DNA from: Corynebacterium occultum
GTDB lineage: Bacteria > Actinomycetota > Actinomycetes > Mycobacteriales > Mycobacteriaceae
NCBI RefSeq assembly: GCF_009734425.1
Contig: NZ_CP046455.1
Coordinates: 2,232,001-2,296,000 of the forward strand
DNA: 64,000 nt
Direction of reading: 5' to 3'
The translations under genes and the position numbers were made by a program. Positions 42,123 to 52,333 of the stretch are shown one piece after another. Numbering within the stretch: position 1 is the first letter of the stretch; every line of letters begins with the position of its first letter. A model generated the notes under the pieces. It did no database searches and was not told the DNA's origin. It saw only the letters and a list, made by a program, of their open reading frames with translations.

Positions 42123-42154
42123 TTGTTGAACAATCCAGTCATATTGCTGAACAA
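42123..42154 (+). promoter_or_regulatory. Paired GntR/FCD (LldR-type) operators
   Basis: TTGTTGAACAA (42123-42133) is a perfect palindrome and fits TNGTNNNACNA, the operator pattern recalled for LldR. TTGCTGAACAA (42144-42154) differs by one base. Their starts are 21 bases apart, two helical turns, so dimers would bind on one face. They lie 69-100 bases upstream of the dehydrogenase ATG. Confidence 0.7.
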
Positions 42155-42222
42155 CTTTTCCAGGCACCTCCCCAACACCTCCACACCCCCGGACCGCCCC
42201 ACACCAGACAGGGACCACAACC

Positions 42223-45123
42223 ATGTCGACCGCCACCGCATCCAGCGCCGCACACCACACCCCGCACAACAGCATCCCCGACCTGCAGGCCCCACCCCTG
42301 GACCAGCGCATCTGCGAGGCGGTCGCCGACCCGGAACGAATCCGCACCCGCCTGATCGACCGGGTCGCCTACGCCAGCGACGCCTCCCACTACCACCAGA
42401 CCCCGCAGGCGGTGATCATCGCCCACAGCGCCCAGGAGGTGGGGCAGATCCTGCGGGCCGCCCGTGAGAGCCACACCCCGGTGACCCTGCGCTCCGGTGG
42501 CACCAGCCTGGCCGGTCAGGGCAGCACCGAAGGTCTGCTTATCGACGTCCGGAAAAACTTCCGCGCCATCAAGGTCCTGGATGGCGGCACCCGGGTCTGG
42601 ACCCAATCCGGCGCAACCGTCCGACAGGTCAACGCCCAGCTGGCCCCCTACCGCTCCAAGATCGGCCCCGACCCCGCCAGCGAGGGAGCCGCCACCATCG
42701 GCGGGGTGATCAACAACAACTCCTCCGGCATGGCCTGTGGCACAGAGTTCAACACCTACCGCACCCTGGAGTCCATGGAGTTCGTGCTCAGCAGTGGGAC
42801 CGTGATCAACTCCGCCGACGCAGATGCGGAGACCAGGCTGCGGGCGCTGGAGCCGGAACTTGTGGAATCCCTGATCGGACTGCAGCGCAGGGTACGTTCC
42901 ACCCCGGAGTCGGTGCGCATCATCAAACGCCAGTTCGCCATGAAGAACACCATGGGTTATGGTCTCAACGCTTTCCTGGACTTCGATAATGTGCTGGACC
43001 TGCTGGTCCACCTGATCATCAGCTCCGAAGGCACCCTCGCCTTCGTCTCGGAGGCCATCTTCCGGACCGTCCCCATCAGCCGCCTGGCCACCACCACCCT
43101 CGCGGTCTTCCCCACCCTGGAGATCGGTGCCAGGGTGCTGCCCGCCCTGGTGGACACCGGGGCCGCCACCCTGGAACTGATGGACGCCACCTCCATCCGG
43201 GTCGGCCAAACCCTGCCGGACACCCCGGCGGCCATCAACGGCTTCGAGGTGGACCAGCAGGCCGCCCTCCTCATTGAATACCACGCCGATGAAGAGGAAG
43301 AGCTGACGCAGCTGACCCGACTCGGCACCGAGGTACTCGGCGGGGTGGAACTACACTCCCCCGCCACCTTCAGCCCGGATGCCGCCAACCGCAACTCGGC
43401 CTGGAATTTCCGCAAAGGTCTTTATGCCAGCGTTGCCGGGGCACGTCGCCCCGGCACCACCGCCCTGCTCGAGGACATTGTCGTCCCCGTCCCGGACCTG
43501 GCCGCAGCCAGCCAGTCCCTGCAACAGCTCTTCAAAAAACACGGCTACGAGGACGGCGTGATCTTCGGCCACGCCAAGGACGGAAACCTCCACTACGTGA
43601 TCGGGGACCGCTTCGACACCGAGGAATCCCTGCTCCGCTATGAAACCTTCATTGACGGGATGGCCGAGATGGTGTGGGGCTTCCACGGCAACCTCAAGGC
43701 CGAACACGGCACCGGACGCGCCATGGCACCCTACGTCCGCGGTCAGTACAACGATGAGCTCTATGAGGTGATGCTCGAACTCAAGGCAGCCATCGACCCG
43801 GGCCTGATGCTCAACCCCGGCGTGATCCTGGACGAGACTCCCGGCGCACACATCCGGAACATGAAGGTCACCGAAACCATCGAGGCAGAGGCCGAACGTT
43901 GCGTGGAATGCGGCTTCTGCGAACCGGTCTGCCCTTCCCGGCAGCTGACCCTGACCCCGCGGCAACGGATCGTGGTCCGCCGCGCCGAAGCCAAAGCCCG
44001 GGCCAGGGGTGATCAGGCCTTCATCGAGGAGCTGGAGAAAGACTACGACTATGACGGGATACAGACCTGCGCGGTGGACGGCATGTGCCAGACCGCCTGC
44101 CCGGTGCAGATCAACACCGGCGACCTGGTCAAAAGGTTGAGGCAGGAAAACCGGGGCCGGATCGAGGATCTCGGCTGGGACCTGGCCGCCCGAGCCTGGG
44201 GCCCTGCCACCCGCATCGGTGCGACCGCGCTGCATGTGGCACAAAAATTACCCACCCCCATGGTCCGGGGCGCCAGCGAGATAGCCCGGGGTGTGATGGG
44301 CACCGAGACTGTACCCCGCTATGAGGCTGGACTGCCCGCCGGTGGCAGCGCCCGCAGGGGTCATGAAGGTTTCTTCGGGGCCGCGCCGGGTCCCGACACC
44401 ACAGTTGCGGGGGTGTATCTGCCGGCCTGTGTGAACTCCATGTTCGGCCCCGAGGAGGGTGAGGTTGGAGTCACCGAGGCCTTCCGGAAGCTCCTGGTCG
44501 AGGCCGGGGTGACCCTTCTGGTACCGGGTGGAGTGGAGTCGATCTGTTGTGGCACCCCCTGGTCCTCCAAGGGGATGGCCACCGGACATGAAACCATGGC
44601 CGCCAGGGTGCGTCACTTCATCCGTCATGCCACCCGGGAAGGTGAGTTGCCGGTGATCAGTGATGCCGCCAGCTGCACCGAGGGTTTTGCCAAGATCCTG
44701 GCTGAGGAGGAGGTGGCGGTGCTGGATGCGGTCTCTTTCACCGCCCACCATCTGCTGGGTGCCCTGGAGGTCACCGATCCGCTGCCGGAGCTGGTGCTGC
44801 ACCCCACCTGCTCCTCGAAGCATCTGGGATTGGACGGGGATCTGCAGCTGGTGGCGCAGGCGGCCGCGGCGCAGGTGCACACCCCGATTGCCTGGGGTTG
44901 TTGTGGTTTCGCCGGGGACCGCGGGATGCTGCACCCCGAGTTGACGGCCGCCGCCACCGCCCCGGAGGCCGCTGAGGTCGCGGAGCTTGGGGCGGGGGCA
45001 CATGCCTCCTGTAACCGCACCTGTGAGATCGGGATGAGCCGGGCCACCGGGCAGCCCTACACCCATGTTTTGGAGGCCCTGGCCAAGGCTGTTGCCCCAG
45101 GGGGCCTGACATCCCCGCGTTAG
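42223..45123 (+). CDS. FAD and [4Fe-4S] 2-hydroxyacid (D-lactate-type) dehydrogenase
   Basis: A 966-residue flavin/iron-sulfur enzyme that probably oxidises D-lactate (or a related 2-hydroxy acid) and feeds electrons to the respiratory chain. Domains: PCMH-type FAD-binding (LRSGGTSLAGQGSTEGLLID and GPDPASEGAATIGGVINNNS, residues about 60-270), FAD-oxidase C-terminal (HAKDGNLHYVIGDRF, LNPGVILD, to about 545), two ferredoxin-type clusters (CVECGFCEPVCPS and CAVDGMCQTACPV), then two CCG repeats (SICCGTPW and GCCGFAGDRG). Fusion of all these parts is normal for this group. The neighbouring GntR regulator with LldR-like sites supports lactate control. D-2-hydroxyglutarate is an alternative substrate. 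Confidence 0.88.
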   Translation: MSTATASSAAHHTPHNSIPDLQAPPLDQRICEAVADPERIRTRLIDRVAYASDASHYHQTPQAVIIAHSAQEVGQILRAARESHTPVTLRSGGTSLAGQGSTEGLLIDVRKNFRAIKVLDGGTRVWTQSGATVRQVNAQLAPYRSKIGPDPASEGAATIGGVINNNSSGMACGTEFNTYRTLESMEFVLSSGTVINSADADAETRLRALEPELVESLIGLQRRVRSTPESVRIIKRQFAMKNTMGYGLNAFLDFDNVLDLLVHLIISSEGTLAFVSEAIFRTVPISRLATTTLAVFPTLEIGARVLPALVDTGAATLELMDATSIRVGQTLPDTPAAINGFEVDQQAALLIEYHADEEEELTQLTRLGTEVLGGVELHSPATFSPDAANRNSAWNFRKGLYASVAGARRPGTTALLEDIVVPVPDLAAASQSLQQLFKKHGYEDGVIFGHAKDGNLHYVIGDRFDTEESLLRYETFIDGMAEMVWGFHGNLKAEHGTGRAMAPYVRGQYNDELYEVMLELKAAIDPGLMLNPGVILDETPGAHIRNMKVTETIEAEAERCVECGFCEPVCPSRQLTLTPRQRIVVRRAEAKARARGDQAFIEELEKDYDYDGIQTCAVDGMCQTACPVQINTGDLVKRLRQENRGRIEDLGWDLAARAWGPATRIGATALHVAQKLPTPMVRGASEIARGVMGTETVPRYEAGLPAGGSARRGHEGFFGAAPGPDTTVAGVYLPACVNSMFGPEEGEVGVTEAFRKLLVEAGVTLLVPGGVESICCGTPWSSKGMATGHETMAARVRHFIRHATREGELPVISDAASCTEGFAKILAEEEVAVLDAVSFTAHHLLGALEVTDPLPELVLHPTCSSKHLGLDGDLQLVAQAAAAQVHTPIAWGCCGFAGDRGMLHPELTAAATAPEAAEVAELGAGAHASCNRTCEIGMSRATGQPYTHVLEALAKAVAPGGLTSPR

Positions 45124-45168
45124 GAAACCCGGGATCTTAGGCTCCACCGACTTTCCGGGGCAGACAAA

Positions 45169-45217
45169 AGACCCGCTCACGGCGGGGAGATCATTGTCTC
45201 CCCCGGTGAGCGGGTCT
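45169..45217. terminator. Terminator between the dehydrogenase and proA
   Basis: AGACCCGCTCAC (45169-45180) and GTGAGCGGGTCT (45206-45217) are fully complementary and enclose a second GC stem. On the minus strand CTTTTGTC follows, so it ends proA transcription; being between convergent genes, it may work both ways. Confidence 0.85.
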
Positions 45218-45246
45218 GGAGCCGATTATGCCCGGCCGGTGAGCAA

Positions 45247-46533
45247 CTAGGGGCGGATCTGGCCGGTGCCCTGCAGGATCCACTTGGTGGAGGTCAGCTC
45301 AGGCAGCGCCATCGGGCCGCGGGCGTGCAGCTTCTGGGTGGAGATACCGATTTCAGCACCCATGCCGTAGACCTCACCGTCAGTGAAGGCGGTGGAGGCG
45401 TTGAGCATCACTGCTGCGGCATCGACCTCATCGGCGAACTTCTGGATGGTGAAGACATTGTTGGAGGCGATGGCCTCGGTGTGACCGGAGGTGTACTTGG
45501 CGATGTGCTCAATCGCGGCATCCACCCCGTCGACCACTGCAACGGCGATGTCGAAGGAGAGGTACTCATCAGTCCAGTCCTCCTCGGTGGCCTCGACGAC
45601 CTTGGTGGCGCCGAAGGCCTCAAGCTCGGAAACCTTGCCGTGAACGGTGACTCCCGCCTCCTGAAGGGCTTCGACGACCTTGAGTTTATCGGCATCTGAG
45701 AGGGCGGCGTCGAGCAGCGCGACCTCGGTGGCATTGCAGACGCTGCAGCGGCGGGTCTTGCCGTTGAGCAGCATCTCGATGGCGGAATCCAGGTCCACGT
45801 CACCATCGATGTAGAAGTGGCAGTTGCCGGTGCCGGTCTCGATGGCGGGCACCGTGGCTCCGGTGACCACGGCCTCGATCAGGCCGGCACCACCACGGGG
45901 GATCACGACATCAACCAGCCCGCGGGCGGTGATCAGGTCCTGCACGCTGTCATGGGTTTCGCAGGGCAGCAGCTGAACCGTCTCACGCGGCAGATCGAAC
46001 TTCTCCACCACGTTCTGGAGGATCTCCACCAGTTTCTCATTGGAGTAGCGGGCTGACTTGGAGCCGCGCAGCAGGGGCACATTTCCGGCCTTCAGCGCCA
46101 GGCCGAAGGCATCCACGGTGACATTGGGGCGGGCCTCGTAGACCATGCCCATCACACCCAGCGGCACCCGGATCTGCTTCATCTGGATACCGTTGCCCAT
46201 CACGTGACCGCCGATGACCTCACCGACGGGGTCAGCCAGACCGGCGACCTGGCGCAGACCGCCGGCAATACCCTCGATGCGGTCGGCATCGAGCTTGAGT
46301 CGGTCGATCAGGGATTCGTTCAAACCGCGTTCGCGGCCGGCGGCGATGTCCTCCTCATTGGAGGCGAGGATCTCCGGGGTGGCGGTGACCAGTGCCTCGG
46401 CGGCTGCCAACAGGATCTCGTTCTTCTGGGTGCTGGTCAGCTTGGCCAGGGTGCGGGTCACGGCCTTGGCGGCCCGGGCCTTGGCCAGTACCTCTTCGCG
46501 TTCAGTTTCTCGGGCGATCGTTGCATCCGTCAT
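45247..46533 (-). CDS. proA: Glutamate-5-semialdehyde (gamma-glutamyl phosphate) reductase
   Basis: A 428-residue NADPH enzyme for the second step of proline synthesis. It contains [38 protein letters not shown], the catalytic cysteine in [13 protein letters not shown] and a C-terminal [19 protein letters not shown]. The frame starts at [13 protein letters not shown] (46533), where homology and length fit. A GGGGAGG lies only one base from this ATG, unusually close. The frame stays open upstream into the membrane-protein gene with no stop, so a fused product is possible. Confidence 0.93.
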   Translation of the reverse strand: MTDATIARETEREEVLAKARAAKAVTRTLAKLTSTQKNEILLAAAEALVTATPEILASNEEDIAAGRERGLNESLIDRLKLDADRIEGIAGGLRQVAGLADPVGEVIGGHVMGNGIQMKQIRVPLGVMGMVYEARPNVTVDAFGLALKAGNVPLLRGSKSARYSNEKLVEILQNVVEKFDLPRETVQLLPCETHDSVQDLITARGLVDVVIPRGGAGLIEAVVTGATVPAIETGTGNCHFYIDGDVDLDSAIEMLLNGKTRRCSVCNATEVALLDAALSDADKLKVVEALQEAGVTVHGKVSELEAFGATKVVEATEEDWTDEYLSFDIAVAVVDGVDAAIEHIAKYTSGHTEAIASNNVFTIQKFADEVDAAAVMLNASTAFTDGEVYGMGAEIGISTQKLHARGPMALPELTSTKWILQGTGQIRP

Positions 46534-47520
46534 ACCTCCCCAGCATAACGACTTCTCCGTCCCCTCGCCGTTGCGTGGGGGTGTTGCACGCCGGTCGGCG
46601 TCTGCTCCATCCTGGTTCGGAGTTGCCTCACCAGCCGCCCAGCGGCGCTTGAGCTCCTGGGATTTACGGTGCCGACGCAAGGCGAGCACGCCCAGCACCA
46701 GACCGATGAGGATGGGGACCCACACCTTCGAGTACTCCAGAAGGAAGAGCACCCAGTCCGGGGCAGTGAAGTCCGGAAAACCGAAGTCCGGCCAGGGGAT
46801 GTTGATCTCCGGCCAGTTGATTTCAGGCCAGGGAATGTTGATCTCCCAGTCCGGCAGCAGCTCGCGGATCCAGGTGATCACCGGCTCCAGAAACCGGATC
46901 ACCATGGGGATCAGAATCAGACTGGCCAAGGCCCAGCCGCCTTTACCCAGTCCGGCGCCCAGCGGGTAGACGACCCGCTTCCACGGCGAGGCCGCCATCG
47001 CCGCCAGGCGTTTGTTCGCGAAGGAGCCCTCCGGTGGATCCAGCTCGATGCCGGGCTCTCCTTCTGCCTTGAACACGATGCTGCGCATCCAGGAGTTCAT
47101 GAGGTTGCTCTCGAGCTTGAGCATCGGGGCCTCGAGGACCGGTGAAGGTGGGGTGTACTCCCCGTGTTTCAATTTTCCGATCTGATCCGGTTTGAGGGAG
47201 AGCTTGGAATTTCCCAGATCCTTGAGGCGGCCCACCGGATCCCCGTCGATCATGATCAGTACCCGTTGTTTCGGGGCATCCGAACTGAGCTTGGCCAACT
47301 GCTGTTCCAGGAAAACCTGCTCAGCTACCTCAGATTCCTCCTCCGACGGGACCCCGGATGATGTGGCCGGGTTCTCCCCGTTCTCCGCTACCGGGAACCC
47401 CGGGTCAATATCCCGGAGCTGCTGATCCGTCCCGATATGAACCTGGATCTGGCCACGCTCCGGGTGGCTCAGGGTCCAGGTTTCGACCGGTGGCAGGGAC
47501 GCTGGTGGTGTTTTCTCCAC
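46534..47520 (-). CDS. Two-TM membrane protein, open in frame into proA
   Basis: A GTG-started frame of about 329 residues with no stop codon before proA. The N-terminal 180 residues are hydrophilic, with an acidic patch. Helix 1 is [18 protein letters not shown], the loop is a run of short tryptophan/proline repeats ([20 protein letters not shown]), and helix 2 is [18 protein letters not shown], followed by a basic tail. Corynebacteria have a similar membrane protein of unknown function at this place. The last 30 or so residues before proA are low-complexity and look like untranslated leader, so the missing stop may be a local change. The GTG is two bases past the natural end of the preceding dehydrogenase frame. 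Confidence 0.6.
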
Positions 47521-47522
47521 AC

Positions 47523-48439
47523 TCAGTATCCGGCCACCGGATCCACCTCATTGGGCATGCGCTCCCCTGCGAGGAGAGCCCGGGCATTGTTCAGGGTCAG
47601 GGCACCGGCAGCACTCCGGATCCGTTCCCAGGTGTTGGCGGTGTGCGGGGTGATCACCACATTCGGCATCTCCCAGAGGGGTGCCCATCCGGCAGCGGTT
47701 CCGGGTCTGTGACATCCAGCCCGGCACCACCGAGCTGTCCGGATTTCAGGGCGACCACCAGATCATCGGTGTTGATCAGCCCGCCACGGCCGGCGTTGAT
47801 GATCACCGCTCCAGGCTTCATCCTCGAAAAGAGTTCCGCATCAAAGAAGTGGTGGGTCTGCCCGGTCAGGGGCAGCAGCACCACGAAAATATCCGCTTCC
47901 GCGAAGACCTCCGCCGCCTGGTCCATCGGGTAAGTCTCATCCGCGCCTTCGATTGTCCGGCCGGAGTTGTTGACCGCGATGATCTTCGTGTTGAAGGGCC
48001 GGAGCATGGGGATCATCTCTTTCGCGATGCCCCCGGCACCGATCAGCGCCACGGTTTTTCCGCCATGCAGCCAATCCGTGGTTTCCAGCACCTCATCCCG
48101 GCAGTCGAAGGACTTCGCCAGGGTGACCGTCTTGTGTTGGTGGAGCACCGCCAGCAGCAGCGCCAGGGAGGACTCCGCCACCGGCTTGCCATAGGTGCCG
48201 GAGGCATTGGAATAGCGGGGTCCATCAGGGAGCAGTTTGCCGGAGGCGCGGATAGCGTCGATCCCGGCGAAGGTGAACTGCACCCAGCGGATGTTCTCGG
48301 GCAATTCCGGATAGTCATCAGGGCCTCCGGTGAAGATCAGGAACTCGGCCTGATCCAGATCACGGACGAACTGGTGTCCCTCAGCCTCCACCTCGGTGAC
48401 CGTGTGGTCCCAGGGCTCCGGCAGCATCGTGAACTTCAT
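47523..48439 (-). pseudogene. D-2-hydroxyacid dehydrogenase, frameshifted at 47678-47681
   Basis: A D-isomer-specific 2-hydroxyacid dehydrogenase (NAD motif [23 protein letters not shown]) reads normally to [13 protein letters not shown], then shifts frame and stops at 47654 after 261 residues. Adding one G to the GGGG run at 47678-47681 restores [20 protein letters not shown] through NEVDPVAGY and a stop at 47523-47525. The repaired gene would have 305 residues, exactly the length of its neighbour copy. The lost part holds the catalytic histidine region (TPH). It is either a real pseudogene or a one-base sequencing error in a homopolymer. Confidence 0.88.
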
Positions 48440-48497
48440 GGGGGGTGCTGGATCCTTCCTGATGAATGTCTTTCTTAGCTCCCGCCCACCCTAGCCA

Positions 48498-49415
48498 CTA
48501 ATAACCGGCTTCGAGATCCACTTCGGTGGGCATCCGCTCCCCCACCTCAAAGGCGGCGGCATTCGCGATGATCTGCGGGGCCACCATCTTCTGCGCGATC
48601 CTCCCCGTTGCGGCGATATGCGGCAGGATGGTGCAGTTCGGCAAGGCCCACAGGGGGTGGCTTTCCGGCAGCGGCTCGGGGTCCGTGACATCCATGGCGG
48701 CACCGGCGATGGTGCCCTGGGTCAGGGCCGCCACCAGATCATCGGTGACCACGAGTTCGCCCCGGCCGACATTGACAAGCACGGCATGCGGTTTCATCTG
48801 CGCCAGCACCTCATCGTTGACCAGGCCCCGGGTCTCTTCGGTCAGGGGTGCGGTGAGCACAAAATAGTCCGCCTCGGACCAGACATGCCCGGCCTCCGCC
48901 ATGGCGAAGGTTTCATCGGCCCCCGCAACCGGACGACCGCTGCGGTTCACGGCGATGCTGTGAACCCCGAAAGGTTTGAGCAGTTCGATCAGGGCGGTGC
49001 CGATCCCACCGGCTCCGATCAGGGCAACCTTGGCGTTGTCGAAGAGCCAACCCTGGCGGGCATCCAGGGCGTTGCGGCTGCGGAAGGAACCGCTCATGGT
49101 CGCCGCCTTGATCTGGTGCATCTGGGACAGCAGCAGGGAAAGGGCGATCTCCGCGACGGGGCGGCCATACACTCCTCCGGCATTGGCCCAGCGCACATCG
49201 GGCTGAACCGTCCCGGATTCCACCAGGTGATTCACCCCGGCGAAGGGATACTGGATGAAACCGATCGACTCCGGCAGCGGGCTGGGGAGCCCGCCGGGGC
49301 CGCCGTTGTAGATCAGGAACTCGGCTTCCCTGATATCGCTGACATAGGTGTGGCCGGCAGCTGCGATCTCCTCGATCACATTCGGCCAGGGCCCGGGATA
49401 CATGGTGAACTTCAT
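48498..49415 (-). CDS. D-isomer-specific 2-hydroxyacid dehydrogenase (proline-operon copy)
   Basis: A 305-residue NAD(P)-dependent dehydrogenase. VALIGAGGIGTALIELLKPF is the nucleotide-binding GxGxxG region at about 130-150. VNVGRGELVVTDDLVAAL holds the substrate arginine region, and [16 protein letters not shown] then ILPHIA the catalytic acid and histidine. Corynebacteria carry such a gene between proB and proA, with no known substrate. The start MKFTMYPGP matches the second copy and its length. It lies 53 bases after the proB stop. Confidence 0.9.
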   Translation of the reverse strand: MKFTMYPGPWPNVIEEIAAAGHTYVSDIREAEFLIYNGGPGGLPSPLPESIGFIQYPFAGVNHLVESGTVQPDVRWANAGGVYGRPVAEIALSLLLSQMHQIKAATMSGSFRSRNALDARQGWLFDNAKVALIGAGGIGTALIELLKPFGVHSIAVNRSGRPVAGADETFAMAEAGHVWSEADYFVLTAPLTEETRGLVNDEVLAQMKPHAVLVNVGRGELVVTDDLVAALTQGTIAGAAMDVTDPEPLPESHPLWALPNCTILPHIAATGRIAQKMVAPQIIANAAAFEVGERMPTEVDLEAGY

Positions 49416-49468
49416 AGTGAATAGCGTATCCCGAGCCGCCGGAGGGGGCACTCCGCACCAGGGGGGTG

Positions 49469-50716
49469 TCAGTCCTCCTGGGTGGCGTAACTGGAGAGGT
49501 AGTCGGCGTGGATCACGGGGCGCTGCATCCCCTCCGGCAGAGTAGCGGTGTGCTTACCCAGCATGCCCACCAGAGTCTCGGAGTCATAGGCCACTTCACC
49601 ACGGCCGAGGATCTCACCCTCCGGGCCACAGATCTCCACGATCTCACCGGAACGGAAGTCACCCTCGACCTCCCTGATACCGACCGCCAGCAGCGAGTTG
49701 CCACCGGTGCTCAGCGCATTGGCGGCACCGGCGTCGACCCGCAGCGTACCCTGACTGTCAGCGGCGTAGAGCGCCCAGAACTTCCAGGCCGAGAGTCGGT
49801 TCTCCTGGGGATGGAAGACCGTACCCACCTGGGCGTTGTCCAGAGCCGGACCGATATTCTCCGCCGAGGTCAGCAGCACCGGGACACCACCCCGGGCCGC
49901 CAGGCGGGCGGCGGAGACCTTGGAGGCCATGCCTCCGGTGCCCACCTTGCCGCCATCACCGGCGATCACACCCTTGAGATCTCCACCGGTGCGAACCTCA
50001 GAGATGAAGCGGGCACCCGGCTCAGCCGGGTTCTTGTCATAGAGTCCGTCCACATCGGACAGCAGGATCAGGGCATCGGCGGATGCCAGGTGGGCCACCA
50101 GGGCAGCGAGGCGGTCATTGTCACCGAAACGCATCTCGGAGGTGGCGACGGTGTCATTCTCATTGACGATGGGGATGGTGCGCAGCTGACGCAGCCGGTC
50201 AATGGTGCGCTGTGCATTCCTGGCCCGGTCGCGTCGCCCCGCATCAGAGGCGGTCAGCAGCACCTGGCCGATATTACGGCCATAACGGGCAAAGGATCGG
50301 CCCCATTCATAGGCCAGGTGGACCTGGCCGACCGCGGCAGCGGCCTGCTTGGTGGCCAGATCGGTGGGGCGTTGGGTCAGCCCCAGTGGTGCCAGGCCGG
50401 CGGCCACCGCACCGGAGGAGACCACGATGACATCATTATCGCGGATCATCCGGGCCTGGAGGGCATCGGCGAGCTTGTTGATCTGTGTTGGGTCGACATG
50501 GAGATCTTCGGTGGTCAGGGAAGAGGAACCAATCTTGACCACAATGCGCTTGGCATTGCGGATCCGCTCCCGCATCGCTGACTCATGGCCGAAGGCAGGT
50601 CCCCCTGCGGTCTCCTCGGTGACCGATGGAAAGAGCGCATCAGAGAGCTCATCGTCCTGATATGGGGTCACCGGAAGAAGGGCATCAGTGTCAATCGGTT
50701 CTTTGGACTGATTCAT
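49469..50716 (-). CDS. proB: Glutamate 5-kinase with PUA domain
   Basis: A kinase for the first, feedback-controlled step of proline synthesis. The amino-acid kinase fold starts at [20 protein letters not shown], with [32 protein letters not shown] and [16 protein letters not shown]. The C-terminal PUA domain covers about the last 80 residues ([21 protein letters not shown]...). From ATG 50716 the protein has 415 residues, including a 47-residue acidic N-terminal extension. The in-frame ATG at 50575 would give 368, the size usual in the genus. Neither start has a strong ribosome site. Confidence 0.93.
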   Translation of the reverse strand: MNQSKEPIDTDALLPVTPYQDDELSDALFPSVTEETAGGPAFGHESAMRERIRNAKRIVVKIGSSSLTTEDLHVDPTQINKLADALQARMIRDNDVIVVSSGAVAAGLAPLGLTQRPTDLATKQAAAAVGQVHLAYEWGRSFARYGRNIGQVLLTASDAGRRDRARNAQRTIDRLRQLRTIPIVNENDTVATSEMRFGDNDRLAALVAHLASADALILLSDVDGLYDKNPAEPGARFISEVRTGGDLKGVIAGDGGKVGTGGMASKVSAARLAARGGVPVLLTSAENIGPALDNAQVGTVFHPQENRLSAWKFWALYAADSQGTLRVDAGAANALSTGGNSLLAVGIREVEGDFRSGEIVEICGPEGEILGRGEVAYDSETLVGMLGKHTATLPEGMQRPVIHADYLSSYATQED

Positions 50717-50744
50717 GGCTACCGATGGTAGATGCAAAGTATGA

Positions 50745-50773
50745 AGTCCACCCCCGCATTCGTGGGGTGGACT
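50745..50773 (-). terminator. Hairpin between obg and proB
   Basis: AGTCCACCCC and GGGGTGGACT form a perfect 10-bp stem around a nine-base loop in the 84-base gap. Only weak T-rich sequence follows on the minus strand, so it may reduce rather than end read-through from obg into proB. Confidence 0.6.
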
Positions 50774-50800
50774 CCTTTAACCTGCGACTCTCAGGGAAAA

Positions 50801-52318
50801 CTAGCCTTCCCAACGCTGGCGATCAGCTACTTCACCGTCGCCGTAGTCATACTCGTCGATCAGACCACGACGGGCCTGGGAGGCGCGCTTACGATCGGCC
50901 GCGGAAATACGGTCATTGCGCACCAGGCGGGCATCGAGACCACGTCCGGTCAGGGTCGGGTCAACACCGGAACCGGTCAGCGGCTCCCATTCGAAGGTGA
51001 CATCACCGATGGTGACCTCAACCCCCTCCCGGGCGCCGACCTTGTACAGGGCACCCTCCACGCCCAGCTTCGCCAGGCGGTCGGCGAGGTAACCCACGGC
51101 CTCATCATTCTCAAAGTCGGTCTGTCGGATCCAACGCTCCACCTTCTCACCGGTGACCACATAGCCACCCGGGTTGAGCTTGTCCGGGGAAACCTCGAAT
51201 TCCTGGACCTTGCCCTTGGCCTTGACGGCCTTCGGGCGGATGATGGTGTGGGAGTGGTCCATCTTCTCCCTGGGTCGCTTCTTGCGGGACTCCTTGACGA
51301 TCTCCAGCAGCTTGTACCTCAGCGGGTCCAGTCCCTGACGGGCAGCCGCGGAGATGATGAACACCGGCCAGCCGAACTTCTCCTCCAGGTCTTCCTTGAG
51401 GAACTCCGCCAGTTCGCGAGCCTCCGGCACATCAGCCTTGTTCAGCACCACCAGGCGGGGACGCTCACGCAGATCGCCCAGGCCGGTGTCCTCCTTCAAG
51501 GCATCCTGATAGGCGGCCAGCTCGGCCTCCAGAGCCTCGATATCGCTGACCGGATCGCGTCCCGGGTCCATGGTGGCGGCATCCACCACATGTACCAGGA
51601 CCGCGGTGCGCTCAATGTGACGGAGGAAGTCCAGACCCAGGCCCTTGCCTTCGCTGGCCCCCGGGATCAAACCCGGAACATCAGCGATGGTGAAGGTCTC
51701 ATGGTCGACATCAACCACACCCAGGTTCGGGACCAGGGTGGTGAAGGGGTAGTCACCGATCTTGGGCTTCGCGGCGGACACCACCGAGATCAGGGAGGAC
51801 TTGCCGGCGGAGGGGAAACCCACGAGACCGACATCGGCCATGGACTTCAGCTCGAGGACAAGGTCCTTCTTCTCCCCCTCCTCGCCCTTGAGGGCGAAGC
51901 CGGGGGCCTTGCGGGCGTTGGATGCCAGGGCGGCGTTGCCCAGGCCGCCGACACCTCCGTTGGCCGCAATGAAGCGGGTGCCCGGGGTGGTCAGGTCCGC
52001 CAGGACCTCACCTTTATTCCCACGAACCACGGTGCCGATCGGCACCTCCAGGATGATGTCCTCGCCGCGGGCACCACTGCGGTGGTTACCGGCGCCGTTA
52101 CCGCCGCGCTCCGACTTGACGTGGGGGCGGAAGTGAAAGTCCAGGAGGGTGTGTACCTGGCTGGAAACCTCCAGGATGATGTCACCACCATGTCCGCCGT
52201 TGCCGCCGTCGGGGCCGCCCAGCGGTTTGAACTTCTCGCGGTGGACAGACACGCAACCATGGCCACCGTCGCCGGCGAGCAGGTGCAGGACCACATGGTC
52301 CACGAAGCGGGTCGACAT
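50801..52318 (-). CDS. obg: Obg-family GTPase
   Basis: A 505-residue ribosome-associated GTPase for late 50S assembly and stress control. The glycine-rich Obg fold ([21 protein letters not shown]...) fills residues 1-160. The G domain follows, with [31 protein letters not shown] and LNKAD. The C-terminal OCT domain covers about 310-440, and an additional basic tail ends the protein. The ATG at 52318 has GGAGGAA upstream. The obg gene after rpmA and rplU is the standard bacterial order. Confidence 0.97.
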   Translation of the reverse strand: MSTRFVDHVVLHLLAGDGGHGCVSVHREKFKPLGGPDGGNGGHGGDIILEVSSQVHTLLDFHFRPHVKSERGGNGAGNHRSGARGEDIILEVPIGTVVRGNKGEVLADLTTPGTRFIAANGGVGGLGNAALASNARKAPGFALKGEEGEKKDLVLELKSMADVGLVGFPSAGKSSLISVVSAAKPKIGDYPFTTLVPNLGVVDVDHETFTIADVPGLIPGASEGKGLGLDFLRHIERTAVLVHVVDAATMDPGRDPVSDIEALEAELAAYQDALKEDTGLGDLRERPRLVVLNKADVPEARELAEFLKEDLEEKFGWPVFIISAAARQGLDPLRYKLLEIVKESRKKRPREKMDHSHTIIRPKAVKAKGKVQEFEVSPDKLNPGGYVVTGEKVERWIRQTDFENDEAVGYLADRLAKLGVEGALYKVGAREGVEVTIGDVTFEWEPLTGSGVDPTLTGRGLDARLVRNDRISAADRKRASQARRGLIDEYDYGDGEVADRQRWEG

Positions 52319-52333
52319 TGGGGATTCCTCCAT

